DNA from: Terramyces sp. JEL0728
Taxonomy: Eukaryota > Chytridiomycota > Chytridiomycetes > Rhizophydiales > Terramycetaceae
Assembly (NCBI GenBank): GCA_027603945.1
Contig: JADIIU010000085.1
Coordinates: 1 to 58,133, forward strand
Reading direction: 5' to 3'
Length of the DNA: 58,133 nucleotides
Part shown: positions 1 through 11,558 of the stretch, one piece after another
How the letters are laid out: every line of letters starts with the position of its first letter
Numbering within the stretch: position 1 is the stretch's first letter
Translations under genes and position numbers: made by a program
The notes under the pieces: model-generated
Told to the model about the DNA's origin: nothing
Seen by the model: the letters and a program-made list of their open reading frames with translations, nothing else
The model's database searches: none

Positions 1-29
1 GAGGATCATAACCCTTAGACCATTGGCCC
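1..29 (-). tRNA. tRNA-Pro, 5' part only, cut by the window edge
   Basis: The reverse complement of these 29 bases equals the first 29 nt of the tRNA-Pro segment seen at 51533 and 58086: 5' acceptor strand, D arm with GGTCTAAGGGTTA, and the start of the anticodon stem. The window begins before the anticodon loop, so the identity is transferred from the other two copies. The 5' flank is also partly similar to the flanks of those copies. The complete gene probably continues outside the window. Confidence 0.75.
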
Positions 30-99
30 TTGAGTCGGCTTTTTCACAAGCAGGCTGTAACACTTATCTAGGGAAAGAGATTAGACGGCTCAAACTTTA

Positions 100-1051
100 T
101 TAAAACTTAATGTTGGGACGCAACAAGCACAAGACATCTGTGACTGTCAAGATATCCACAGGCTTCAAATCCTCAACCACCCAAATGCGGTCTCTTCCAA
201 GTTCAAGCATCTACATTAGCAAAATACAACCATATGAACGGCTTTTTCAACAAGATCGCCCTTAAAGCTAGTTGCCAAATTTCTTTTTTTTTGAAAGAAA
301 TCAACAATGTTTTTCGACAATAATTGAACATCTGCAACATTTAGTACTTCCAAATCGCTGATCGAACAAGATTCAACAATGTGGTTTTCGCGATTGACAA
401 TTGCAACAGACCCAATGTTCATCTCGTACATATATCTATATAAAGGAGCAGTTACTTGAACGTTTGTAAAGCAGTATTCGTGTCAGGGACAGTAAGTACC
501 TGCTTGATTGCTGGTGATCTGGCCACTGCCTCGCCAATAGGATCTGCTAGTTGTGGGTTCCTTACGTACAGTCTACAAGCTCTGGTTATTGGAATTTGGA
601 ATAAATCCTTAAAATTCTTGTGAATAAAGTTCATCAAGTCTGATTGGGATATCATATTGATTACTCCTGTCTCGTCCTTAATCAGCGCTCTATGGTGATA
701 ATCTTGTCCGGTAAATAACTGTATTAATACATAAATAGTAGTATCGCCGGAAAGGATAAAATTAGTACTGCTTTCTACTGTCACTCCTAGTATAGACTCT
801 ATCGGTACTTGATCGCTCTTGTTTCCGAATAAAATGAAATTCAAGATATCCGCAATCGATACTATTCCAATAATTTCAAGTTTCTTTACTGGTATAGCCG
901 TAATCCTCTTGCTTTGAAGGATTTCAAGAGTTTCATGGAGGGTCTTGTCGTGTGCTATTGGTTCTACGATAGTATTTTTGTGTGATCTGCAGTGGTCTAT
1001 AACCGCCTGGATTGTAGTCTTATTCAACGAATCGTAAGCTTGCTGGTTCAT
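100..1051 (-). CDS. Protein with four CBS motifs (two Bateman modules)
   Basis: Three exons spliced in frame give 303 aa. The introns are 436..455 and 211..230, both 20 nt, GT...AG. I start at the first ATG (1051); the open frame runs a little further upstream but without another ATG. Four CBS motifs are visible at roughly residues 28-75, 88-140, 183-228 and 245-295. Each shows the usual pattern of a strand such as ITAIPV or GRDRIWVV followed by SIADIL, SQSDLM, SISDLE or VTDVL. Paired CBS motifs bind adenosine nucleotides in many families, and four motifs in about 300 aa is the layout of AMPK gamma (Snf4). I do not see enough specific signature to claim that orthology. The gene lies 116 bp downstream of the chitin synthase stop on the same strand. 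Confidence 0.8.
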
Positions 1052-1167
1052 TTGTGGCAAAACAAAAATTATGCCTTATGAAATCCAACGGCAACCGACG
1101 CGCAGATTATTGATAACTAAGATTGCCAAAAGAAATACATTTTATTATTAAAAACTACATTACTGTA

Positions 1168-4100
1168 TCAGTCTTTCATTTCTCGAGGACCCTTTACTCG
1201 AGCCAGTGATCTGTCAAAAGTTTCATTTGTGATTCGATCTAATGATTGCTTTTTTTGGAATGCCTTCTTGAACGCTTTGGAAATAGTACCGCTCTCTCTT
1301 CTAAAGGCATTTTTGAATTGCTCCGTCATTGTTCCTTTTTTCGATTCAGATTTGTTTGCAAACATCTCCATGAAAGATTTGTCTGTTGTTGAAGTTTTAG
1401 GATCTTTGCTGCTAAAGCTAAATTCATTGTCCCAATCACTTGGTATTGGCCTAGGACCCTGAACAGAGCTTCTGGTGGAAGAAATGATGGATATTTCATT
1501 TTCTAGATGTTTCAATGATGGCAGATCTGCCACAGAGTTTCTCCTGGAATCGAAAATAGAAGAGTCGTTCGATTCCATAGAACAGTCAAGAATTGAATCG
1601 TCCAATCTGTAATTGCCGGTTGGATTCTTTTCTCGCGGCAGAGTATTTCGAAGTTTTGGGGTAGACGCACCACTTCGCTCGCTGGACAAGACGCTTACAT
1701 CGATGGAGCTAATAGTGGATACGTTGGGGTCAAAATATTCGTTTGGATGAGCATATGGTGTAATGATCGGGTTTCTTCCGTTTAAAGATTCATTAGTAAG
1801 TTCATTCGAGATATAGGAAGTTGGAAGGATACTGCTATCAACATCGCACAGCTCATCTAAAATATGATCATCTAGAGTTGCTCTCGAGACCTTTTCTTGC
1901 TGGGTATTTGTGGTGTTTATGCCTTGTTGCTGTTCTAAAAACTTTGATCGCCAGAACTTATTAATGGTATCGCCAGCTTGGAAATTAAGTGATGTTTCAA
2001 CACGAGAGTTATCAATAGCATGCGAGCGGCTTGCATCCATGTTTGAGAAATTGATAGCGCTCTTAAAACTCTGATCCATTGTCCTATCAACATTTAGAAT
2101 ACTCTGATTGAGGTTCTTGGAAGTTTGCTTCGAGTAAGCATTCTTGATTCCATAATCCAGGTTTTGTGATGGAGGTATTTGGACTGGCATTGATACACGC
2201 CTTCCTTTGAATCTTGCTTCGGAAGGAGTGAATGAAAAGTCATCGTTTCCATGGTCTCTGGGAATTCTGCCCATAGATAAGAAATCTTTCGGAGGGATAG
2301 GTGGTCCTGTTGGCATGCTGTCATATTGGTTGCTAGTTGAGTGTTTAGGATTTCTATCCATCGATGTAAAGCCTTTTTTGAGCAGTTTAGAGTGAGCCAT
2401 TGAACTCTCGTCTACAGAATCTTGGTTCTTTTTTATAAAAGTGCTTCGTTCTGATTCTTTGAATGCGGTTACAGGACGCTCAATGGAAGAGACGTTACTA
2501 GTTCTTGGCACACTGTTATCGGGAAATTTCCTATTCCATTCTTCCCCAAGAGGCTCCTCTGCAGAAAGCTGTGAAGTAATGGCAGTAAGGTTGGCCTGCT
2601 TATCAATTGCAGGGATTAATACAACTGGCCCCATATTATTTTGCACAGGCACGAATTTCCAAGTTGACTGAGCAGCTTGTTGTTGGGAGACTTGAGTGGT
2701 GACTGCAGAGGATACAACCGATTGGTATTCGCTTTCAGCAGGCGTAATCACTCGAGAGATGGGCATTTCAGATTGAATGACATCTGCAGGGATGAACGGC
2801 AGAGGATGAAGATGCACGGTTGGCCTTTGTACTATTTCCCCTTTAAAATACCTTTTTCGTCTTTCTGCTTCCCATACTTCCCATCTAAAATTAAAATAAG
2901 CTACGTTTTAGGCTGAACAGATCCAACTTGATATATCCCACTGCTAACAGAGTGATCGCCGCCCGGTTCCTCGCCTTCTATTTTTCTAGTATCGCCCCAG
3001 CTGAAATCATCAAAATGCCAAAATGCATATAGCGGTAAAGCAAAATTCCAAATTGGCAAGGCTAAAATGTAAACAAACATCCATAAAGTATACACCGGCT
3101 TGCGAGTAGTGAGCAAAACTAATATTCCGGGTAAGATCAGCGTAATTAAAAGTAGCACAAGCGGAAGCACTGGCGGATCTGCACTGAAAATACTATCAAT
3201 AATTAAATAAAACGTCAAAATAATGGCAGCAGGTAGAGATACAGTGCCAAATAGATCGAGCTAGAATAAATAAGAATTTACCGCTATGACAAATTGCATA
3301 CTAAAACAAAACGTGCCACACAAGCCTGGGACGAATACCAATTCAAGAAGGTTATGTATAGTAGAGTTAATCCAGCGTCTTCTTTGCGACTGTAGCATTT
3401 TGTAGGTATGTGGAACAGTCGTATGACAAATCGCTTGGGGGACAAAGACCATTCTTCTTTTTGGGAACTTTGACAGCATAAGTGTACTCAGAAACCTATC
3501 TTCGCCCAGGAGCAACAGATTCTTTTTGTGCAGCGTATCAACAATGTTTTCAGAATAGTTTTCAATAATGTCAGGATCAACGAGCAAAGTCGTGTAAAAT
3601 CCATCTCCTTTTGGAACTTTGATGCGGTACATACAGAAGCACCCCGGAAGACAAGTAACACCACCAAATACAGACTCGAATGCTTTGCCGAGGTTATGGT
3701 TAGTAAAGTATTCGTATACTTGAATCATTGTTACCCAAGATTCGTTCTTGTTTGCAATTCTTGTTTCCCCACACAGACCCATTACTTTGGGATCGTTTAC
3801 CATCGTTTGCACCATATATGTGATGCAAGTGTTTGAAACAATAGTATCGGCGTCAATCATAAGCAACAGCTGATAATAATCCGGAGTGACCTGGGTCAAT
3901 TGGTGGATCTTCCAAAATAGTTCGAAATCCAATGGAGTCATCCGGTCATTATACGTCACTCTCGACAAGAAATTGAACAATAATAGCTGCGAATCTCTTT
4001 TTCCTCTATTTCCAGCCTTTCTCTTTGCAAGATCTGCTTGGTCGAGTACATTTCGTTCTTCATCGGTTCCACATTTGACCACCACTACTATTGGAACTGC

Positions 4101-5720
4101 TCGATCATAGTACTTGTAGACACCAGCGTACTTGATTAATAAAAACATACCACTTTAGCCATGTTGTGTTGTTTCTCCCCTTCGGCAATTGCAAAATAAC
4201 TCTTTGGCTCTGGGTCTCCCATTGCAGGATCTTGCTCAATCATCGAAACAACAATATCCGGTGTCATTAGAGTATTTCCTTCCCCTTGAATTAAACCATC
4301 GCAAATGACAAACAGTAGTTTTCTTTCCTCAGGATAATCTGTAGCGGCAATTGAATCTAGAGTCCCTCTTATTCCGTTAGCATCTTCAGAATAGCAAGTG
4401 ACTAAAACAATAGTATGCAAATCGGTAGGTAAAGGCTTGGACCCCGATTGTAGTCCTTGGAATATTTTCTGTCCTTCGATTGAATAGAATGGAACATTAG
4501 GAGGACGGTGCAAGTATCCCGCATCATTTTTGCCAAGTTTCATTGTGGTATGAACAGCCATCTGCGGTGCAATGAACCAGTGGAAGACGAATGCCATGAC
4601 AAACCTTGCAAGTATCACGCCTAGAATTGTAACAAGAGCAATCACCATAATCGCATTATATACAGCGCATCCAGCAGATTGAGACCCTAAATAGCCTACT
4701 GTATATCGGGATAGAAGACATTGCATTAATTGACTATTCGCGTAAGATGCACTCATTTCACGAGTTACATCTTTTCCAGGAATTAAATTCTGCAGTGGAG
4801 GTAAATTTTGAAAATAAGCTTTGGCTTCAGAGTTTAAAAACCTGGTAATATTTAGTACCGCGCCGTTATAAACGATGAGTTCGTGTGGGGGTTCATTGTT
4901 GCCAGAAACATCAGACCAACTAAAGAACAGAGTTTCGACCGGATGAAGATCTGCAAGAGCTTTTGCAGCATCGCACTTTGGAGATACAAGTGACGGAGAT
5001 CCAGCTATCCTATCCGGTACTGAGCAAAATGTGCTAATGTCCTTGATGAATTCGGAGCAGGCAGCAGTGGAGGAAAACAGCGCAGCAATATCTTCGCTAT
5101 ACCAATCTAAAGTCAAATTAATCGGAGGTTGCAGTGAAGCCAATGCATTCCCCATCGCAGTAAAATCGAAAGTAGTACCGCGGACAATTGAACTGTTTCT
5201 CCAAGGTTTTATTTTGTCGTTGCCGTTGTTGAAATAGGATGTAGTCTGTCCATTATCGACACATAAAGCAGATTTCAACCCCACAATGAAAAATCCCACC
5301 AGGAACATGACTACAGCAATGATGGCACACAAGGCAATCGAACGTTAGTGTTATAATACCTTTTCTCTCCATGCTTGCTGCACACGCACTCCCCGTATTT
5401 TGAGAAAGTCCAAGAATGACGGGACACAGCAAACTGTTACAATGTTTGCAAATTGGGGCCACCAGTGACTTTGTCCAGCTTTTGTTTGATATTTTGTGAA
5501 TTCAGATGCGGATTCCACTACTTGCTCTGATCTAGAAGCTCCTACAATCAGATCTAAACTTACCTTGTCTAGCTAAAGGAGGATCTTGCAGCGGAGATCT
5601 GAGGTGAATTCCTGTCCTAGATCTTGGACGGAATCTTTTTGGCGAAAGGGGTAACTGCAATTCTTCAGTTCTACTATGCCTGAGAACCGCAATTCCACTT
5701 TGATCGGAATTTGAATTCAT
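1168..5720 (-). CDS. Chitin synthase (class IV-like) with a long disordered C-terminal tail
   Basis: Six exons give 1,482 aa. Introns: 5542..5563 (22 nt), 5339..5359 (21), 4131..4150 (20), 3261..3281 (21), 2885..2904 (20). The N-terminus carries the AWREK...ALC segment that precedes the first membrane helix in class IV enzymes. The family-2 glycosyltransferase domain follows, with NMAKVYAG (about residue 504), DADT (about 602-605), GEDRFL and the product-site motif QSQRRRW (about 760). A block of membrane helices comes next, then [12 protein letters not shown] near residue 890. Known family role: polymerises UDP-GlcNAc into chitin at the plasma membrane. Oddities: about 570 residues after the last conserved block are Ser/Asn/Thr-rich and look unstructured. 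The 5339..5359 intron keeps the frame only if it ends in TTCG, a non-AG acceptor. The gene is divergent from SPR. Confidence 0.92.
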
Positions 5721-6063
5721 ATAAAAAATTAGACTTTTTGTTTTGGTTAGTCTGTTCCAGTTGCTGTGTGGCTTGTATTTGATCTATGAATCACACTCAA
5801 TATATTTATTTTCTTTCGGATTAGTCGGTAATAGTTAATTTCCTCGATAATGGAATTGCTCATACCGGCTCTCGCGGTGTTCCAATCCTTCCTCCCCTGG
5901 TATTTACCCTATTCTTTTATTTAGTGAAAAGAGAGCAAAGTGGTTGCAATTATACATTGATAACAAAATCCCACCACTAACTGGCGTACACATGAAATGT
6001 GTTCCAGAATCAACACTAAATTATCTATGATTGTTGACACTGAGATTTGGACTTTTGCCAAAA
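5721..6063. promoter_or_regulatory. Divergent intergenic region between chitin synthase and SPR
   Basis: 343 bp separate the two divergently transcribed starts. The stretch is AT-rich, has no convincing ORF in either direction, and presumably holds both promoters. I found no motif I could name. Confidence 0.5.
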
Positions 6064-6873
6064 ATGTCGAAAAATTTAGTGTTCATTACCGGAGCTTCGC
6101 AAGGGTTTGGAAAAGAACTTGCCTTGGTTATCGCAAGGTCGTACATGGTAAAAGGTCCAACAGAAGTAGTCCTAGCTGCAAGATCAATCAAAAACTCGGA
6201 ACAAACAAAAACTGAATTCAAGGGAATCAACTCGTCTTCAGACATTACCATCTCTGCCGTCTACTTGAACTACGAATCGGAATCGTTGGAGAATGATATT
6301 GGAGACATGCTTGCCAAGCTCGGTACTCAGTACAATCACATTTATCTGTTCAACAATGCCGGAACTTTGGGGAAACTAGACCATGTTCGCAACTTATCCT
6401 ACCAGGACATTGTATCAAATGTGCAGATTAATCTCACCGGACCTTTGTTTATGACTGGTAAATTCTTGGATAAATACGACCAAAAATCAAAAATTACAGT
6501 CGTAAATGTATCCTCACTGGCCGCAATTCAGCCGTTTGATACATGGGGAATGTATTGCGCAACCAAAGCCGCGAGAAACATGTATCATAGAAACATTGCT
6601 CTTGAAGAAGATCTATTAAAGAAGCAAGTCCGTGTTTTGAATTATGCCCCAGGTCCATTAGACACTGCTATGCAACAAGTAAGCCGGCTTAATATATAGA
6701 GAATCAGACAGGAAATGCCAGATGTGGAATTGAAAAAAGCATTTACAAATATGCATGAAAAGAACAACTTGGTTCAACCGCGAGACTCGGCGCAAGCCCT
6801 AATTACTTTACTTGAAAAGAATGAATATGTAAACGGGGCTCATGTTGACTATTTTGAACTGGTAAAGAAATAA
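6064..6873 (+). CDS. SPR: Sepiapterin reductase-like short-chain dehydrogenase
   Basis: Two exons (intron 6679..6699, 21 nt) give 262 aa, matching the usual size of sepiapterin reductase (about 261 aa in mammals). Visible SDR features: N-terminal nucleotide-binding TGASQGFG, NNAG, a catalytic VSSLAA segment and YCATK (Tyr-x3-Lys). Diagnostic family segments are LNYAPGPLDTAMQQ and the C-terminal LLEKNEYVNGAHVDYF. Known role: NADPH-dependent final step(s) of tetrahydrobiopterin synthesis in the cytosol. Start choice: ATG at 6064 directly precedes the Rossmann strand; upstream in-frame codons lack an ATG. The stop is followed only 28 bp later by the IFT74 start on the same strand. Confidence 0.9.
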
Positions 6874-6901
6874 ACGCGCTTCAATAATTTTACATTTTAA
6901 A

Positions 6902-8891
6902 ATGTACGGTAAGCAGAGAGTTTATGAAAGGACGACCACCAACCGGCTCGTTAGCAAATAGACCATCAAGTAGAGCAGGAGGTTCATCCTGGGGTAGACA
7001 AGGCGGACCTCCAACTGGTATGCCGCCAAGAACAGGTATTTATCACTGACAAAGGAATGGCAAGGTTTGCATTAATATTAGCCTCCAGGAACAGCATCTA
7101 GACAAAACCCACCACGAACAGGAATTAACTCTAGTAAATAAATACCTAACAAAAGGAATTAATGTTGTCGATAGACCGACAACCCAACAAGGGTTAGGAG
7201 GAATCAGAATGAAAGTTCAGGGTCCTGGAAGAATGGTTCAGGATAAAACCTACTTTCAAACTGAGTTGAGGCAAAAGCTCAATGCAATTACCGAGGAAAT
7301 CTATCGGCTAAACACTGAATTGGACGCGACAAATAAAGAAAACAGTAATTATGCTATATTTGAGAAAAAGTAGAATCGCAACTAACAATAGAGCTGATGG
7401 GCTCGCAGCGGAATTGCGCGATTTACAAGGGCAGCTGGGAGATTTAAATACACTTGTTGACAAACTCAATACTGATACAGATCTAGAAGAGTTTGAAAGA
7501 GAACACAACCAACTGCTTGCAAAAAATCACAGAACAAACGAAATGCTGGACGAAATTTTCTTGCAAAGAAAGCAAAGAGAATCGGCAATTCAAGATGTTG
7601 AGCAGCAGATTTTGGAAGAGGAAAAGAAATGCGAGGACCAAATTAATGCTTTGGTACTATTGGGGTAATTATAGGAACCAGAAAAGAGACAAGAATATGC
7701 AAAACTCAAAAATGAAAATATTGATTTCTTGCAAAAGATTATCAGTCAGCAGCAAGATTTGGACAAGTTAAACGCAAAGGCACAGGCGTTAAAAGATGTA
7801 ATTTTGTCATTGATGTTAGGAAGTGTCTCGAGACCCACTTAAAGAAAAAGCCCTCACTCTCTACCAGCGTTTTGCAGAAATAAAAGAGCGAAAAAGGGAA
7901 TTGGAAGCATCTTTAAAGGCTTCAGAATTAGAATCAGGGCCACAAGAAAGGGCAAGATTATTGGAGCAAGTCAAAAGTGACAATTTGGAAACTTCAGGAA
8001 TGGAACGAAAGTTACAAGAAATGGAAGAAGAAACCAGACTGTTAAAGGAAAAGTTGGGCCAAGATAGCGCTCAAGATCCTGCGCAAGGTATTTTAAACTA
8101 ATTCAGCGGAAAAACTTGCAAAATACGAAGAATTGTTAAAGAAAGATGAAGAAATGCAGCAATTTTTAAATAGTTTTGATTCAAAAAAACAAGAAGCAAT
8201 CAATAGAAATGAAACCACAGAGAGTACCATCTTGGAAGTGTTGCACCGCGTTCAAGGGTATTCAAAACACGATTTGCATAACTTGCCTTCCAGACAAGAA
8301 TTCAAGGAATTAAACTCTGATCTTGCTGCAAAGCAAAATGAAGTAACAAATGCAGAAAATACTTCTGAAGCTCTATTATTAGGTATTTATTGTTAATGGA
8401 GAACGCGATCAAAGGATGCAAGATTTGGAAAAAGTTGGCCAGTTAGAAGTGAAACTATCCACAGAACTTGGCCATTTGACAGAACGAATTGAAACTTTGA
8501 AGCAATCTTTAGAAACATTTGGCAACCTTGACCAGCTGAAAAAAGAAATGCAAGACAGCCAAGCAAAAAAGAGCGAGCTGAAAAAAGAATTGCAAATTAA
8601 AAAGAGCAGCCTGGCAGAAGAAATCTCTAGTTTAGTAGCCATCCACGAAGCTAAGCGCGCTCAATTACTGGAAAACGAGACTTACACGCAATTAGGTTTG
8701 TTGGAACAAAGACTTCGCCACTACGAAGGAATTGCGTTTGATTCAAGAGACTGTAATAATTGCTAAATATAGTTATTGCTTCAAAGACTGCCGAGAGTGA
8801 TTATAAACCATTGGCAAAAGAAGTATTGGCTTTGATGGATCAAGTTAATGCCCAAGTAATCAAGATCTTGCAAATGGCTCCAGCTCGTTAA
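6902..8891 (+). CDS. IFT74: Intraflagellar transport protein 74
   Basis: About ten tiny introns: 6909..6930 (22; optional, since ATG at 6924 is in the same frame), 7036..7054 (19), one at 7065..7081, 7134..7155 (22), 7370..7391 (22), 7654..7674 (21), 7798..7819 (22), 8088..8106 (19), 8383..8401 (19), 8753..8772 (20). The spliced product is 595 aa; human IFT74 is about 600. The N-terminus is Gly/Pro/Arg-rich and leads into the family landmark VVDRPTTQQGL and then GPGRMVQDKTYF. The rest is coiled coil, including ELRDLQGQLGDLNTLVDKLN. Role: IFT-B core subunit that pairs with IFT81 and carries tubulin in flagella. Odd: around 7055-7081 the homology requires an 11-nt exon and only 16 nt removed, so that junction is not canonical or contains a sequence error. 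Confidence 0.93.
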
Positions 8892-8898
8892 TATAAAC

Positions 8899-9915
8899 CT
8901 ATCTTTTTATTAACTTTGCACAATTTTGAAGCAAGTCTCTTGGAAGCAATCTACACTCCACTACACCACCAAAAAATCTTTTATCCAACAGCACATTAAC
9001 CAGCAACTTGAATTCATCTGCAGATAGATCTTTTGATAGAAACGAGAGGATATGCATCTTCAGCTCCACCGGCATTTGACTTATTCGCAGCAACAAGCGA
9101 GAGGCAATAACAATATTTTTGCATGATTCCTGTCTGTTCAACTGGTAGCATTCCTGCGTTCTAATCAACTCTTTGCATTCAATATGAGCAATCTGGAGCG
9201 CTGTTTCATTATCAAAATTCTTTATAAATACGTCCGCTTCCATGTCCAAAAACACTTTAACAATTTCAATCTCTCCTTCCACTGATGCTAGATGCAGAGG
9301 CGTGTTGCCCGTTCCGTTTTGCTTGTCCTGCCATGAAAAATTGATTACCATGTTTGCTCCACATTGTAGCAGGTATTTTGCGCATTCCAGCCGACCAACT
9401 AATGCTGCTACATGAAGCGGGGTATATCCTACATCTTCAGTATCTGGATAAGCACCATGATGAATGAGGAATTTCGCTATTTTCAAGTGGTTTCCAGAGA
9501 CAGCCAAATGGAGTGCACCTAAGCCTAGTTTATTCGAAGAGTCGAGGTGCACTCCTGCCTTGACTAAATATACTACACATTCCAAGTGTCCTCGTTTTGC
9601 AGCTGTGTGAAGCGGTGTCCAACCGTTATTGGATTGTGTTTCAATATTCGCCATATGTTTCCTTAATAGTTTCATCACTGCCAACTGGCCGTACATTACA
9701 GCTGAATGCAGAGCGGTAAAGCCCATAGAGTTTTTTGATTCTATATCCGCATTATATTCCAATAATATTCTTACAATGTTTATGTGACCAAAATTTGATG
9801 CCATATGCAACGGCGTTTGGCCCTGTTCATCCTTTACATTAAGATCCTTACCGCTATCAATGTAATCTTTCACTTTTTGTACATCCGCCGTTGCTGCGAA
9901 ATCAAAAACGTCCAT
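8899..9915 (-). CDS. Ankyrin-repeat protein with F-box-like C-terminal helix
   Basis: Single exon, 338 aa. Six clear ankyrin repeats occupy residues about 30-230; TPLH occurs in repeats 1, 3, 5 and 6, and ALH in 2 and 4. A weaker seventh repeat (NETALQIAH) follows. The C-terminal ~80 residues contain PVELKMHILSFL, which resembles the first helix of an F-box or SOCS-box-type adaptor, but this is only a resemblance. Such proteins often present substrates to E3 ligases; that role here is inference. The gene is tail-to-tail with IFT74 with 7 bp between the stop codons, so the 3' UTRs must overlap. Confidence 0.85.
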   Translation of the reverse strand: MDVFDFAATADVQKVKDYIDSGKDLNVKDEQGQTPLHMASNFGHINIVRILLEYNADIESKNSMGFTALHSAVMYGQLAVMKLLRKHMANIETQSNNGWTPLHTAAKRGHLECVVYLVKAGVHLDSSNKLGLGALHLAVSGNHLKIAKFLIHHGAYPDTEDVGYTPLHVAALVGRLECAKYLLQCGANMVINFSWQDKQNGTGNTPLHLASVEGEIEIVKVFLDMEADVFIKNFDNETALQIAHIECKELIRTQECYQLNRQESCKNIVIASRLLLRISQMPVELKMHILSFLSKDLSADEFKLLVNVLLDKRFFGGVVECRLLPRDLLQNCAKLIKR

Positions 9916-10089
9916 TAAAGCTTATATTTTGAAAGCAAAAAATTTGAAGCAATGTGAAACAGCAGGGAATATCAAAGATTTTCAATGCAGCCGAAATACT
10001 ATGGCCTGCAAGATCTTTTATTCTCCTTGCGGGCATTCAGATGGCAACCAATAATATTTATTTACTTGCGTTTAAATAGAGCAAAGACA

Positions 10090-10340
10090 CTTTGTCTAAT
10101 GCGAGATCAAGAGCGGGTGATTGGCAGCACTATTGGTCAATGCCGCAAGACAAGCTCTAGTTAGTTACAAGTACCTAATGGATCAGCAACTGGCGACGGA
10201 GGTTGTGAAAGCGTTGCAGCAAGTGCTATAATAACATTTACTGTCCTATAACCCCAATGATAATATGGATAATTAAAAAAGATAATTCCACTTTGATCCA
10301 AAGTGGGAACAGCGCTACCGGTGAGTGCTTCGATATTCAT
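10090..10340 (-). pseudogene. Decayed seventh GPCR gene of the array
   Basis: A short open frame starts MNIEALTG at 10340, like the MNIN/MNID start of the neighbouring receptors. After about 25 codons it jumps straight into a segment equivalent to receptor exon 5 (71 nt versus 74; ends ...PPSPVADPL as in PAPPFWDSL). An intron-like 18-mer at 10157..10174 (GT...AG) and a TM7-like stretch (LAALTNSAAN, then PLLIS) follow, but the TM7 frame is shifted and soon reaches a stop. Exons for TM1-TM5 are missing. The simplest reading is a receptor gene reduced by internal deletion and drift. Confidence 0.5.
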
Positions 10341-10440
10341 TGACAAAATAGATGAGGTCATCGCCAATCGCGACCAAATAAATTTTGTGCTTTCAACTGC
10401 AAGATACGAGTTTATTCAACTATTACATCGAAGGCGGATA

Positions 10441-11558
10441 TTAATGTTTTTGGCTAATACCAAATAATTCATAAACACTGCTCTTTATGCGGGAGTCTAG
10501 TGTGACTAGCAAAATAGGGTTCACTGCGCTGTTGCTTAGTGCGGCGATAGAAACTAAATTAATTCCCTATTACCAAAATTATCCCAGCCGGAAGGAATGG
10601 GGTTACTGGTTGCAAATGAATACAGTATCATGATTAGATATGGTGTCCTAAATAAGAAATGTTTACCAGCACACTACAAATGTCCCACAAATAATAATAG
10701 ATTTAATCAGTAGTTTTTTTTCTTTCTCTTTTGATGTCGACGTAGTTGAACCCTTAGTCGCTTGCGAATTGCTGCTTTCCATGGTATTTGTTCCTCGCGA
10801 AAAAGTAGTGTTTTCTTTTGCAGTGGTTGTCTGCATGCCTGACTGGAATCCTGAGCTACGGACAGCAGACTGTGCCTTCATATAAGTATAGACAATCATG
10901 ACCAAGTTAAAAATTGAATACAATAAGCGTAAAATATAAATGAAACCGCTAAAGCCAATGCTACTAGGCAAATCAAAATCATTAGGATAGTCATTGGGTG
11001 TTTGTCCCACCATGAATTGGTACATTGCTCCCGTCCTGGCTGTAGTGCAATCGCATAATCAAAAGATAATGTATAGATTGGAAATAAAGCTATGACCAGA
11101 CTGGAACTCCATATCAATGCGATGATTATCCATACTTCCGATAGTTTTAAAGTTCTTCCAAACATTACCGCCAGATATCGTTCGACTGTCACTGCAACTA
11201 GTGTTAATACCGATGCAAAGCATCCTAGAATTAATAACATAAACCTCCAGTAACGAGCACAGAGTCGATTATGCACCCAATTTTCCCACTAGACCAACCT
11301 CCAAATGATAAATCTGATTAATGCCTCCATACCTCTAATTCCAAATATTATCGCACTAAGACAGAATATTAAATCTGCCCAACATAGTGATAATAGTAAG
11401 ATGGTGGAAGGATTATTCTTTCTGGACAATGTCGCAAAAAGCACGATTACTACCGATAAAGCTCCGAATAATCCAGTTATCGTGTGAATCACTAATCCCG
11501 CTACCTCTCCGCCGCTTTCGAATGGTATCAAATTTCCATTAATATTATTGATATTCAT
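10441..11558 (-). CDS. Class A (rhodopsin-like) GPCR 1
   Basis: Six exons, 339 aa. Introns: 11314..11332 (19), 11225..11244 (20), 10902..10921 (20), 10648..10666 (19), 10554..10573 (20). Seven hydrophobic segments. TM2 contains LLLSLCWADLIFC. The TM3 start has GKIGC, with its Cys likely paired to EQC in loop 2. TM3 ends VERYLAV (E/DRY position), TM6 has CWTPY (CWxP), and TM7 has NSAVNPILL followed by LDSRI. The third loop is Ser/Thr-rich. Exons 1, 2, 3 and 5 match the sizes in receptors 2-4 exactly. The third intron must end in TTGG to keep both frame and the 303-nt exon, a non-AG acceptor. The ligand cannot be inferred. Confidence 0.85.

Noticed and set aside
100..1051. AMPK gamma (SNF4) assignment for the CBS protein
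   Set aside because: Four CBS motifs fit, but I could not see gamma-specific nucleotide-binding residues with confidence, so only the domain-level call is kept.
1229..2916. Plus-strand ORFs across the chitin synthase tail
   Set aside because: Shadows of the minus-strand tail exon; they contain no recognisable domain and are shorter than the coding frame.
10902..10921. GPCR 1 as a pseudogene because of its missing AG acceptor
   Set aside because: All other exons and motifs are intact and exon lengths match paralogues; the same type of acceptor occurs in chitin synthase and GPCR 5, so a non-canonical site is at least as likely.
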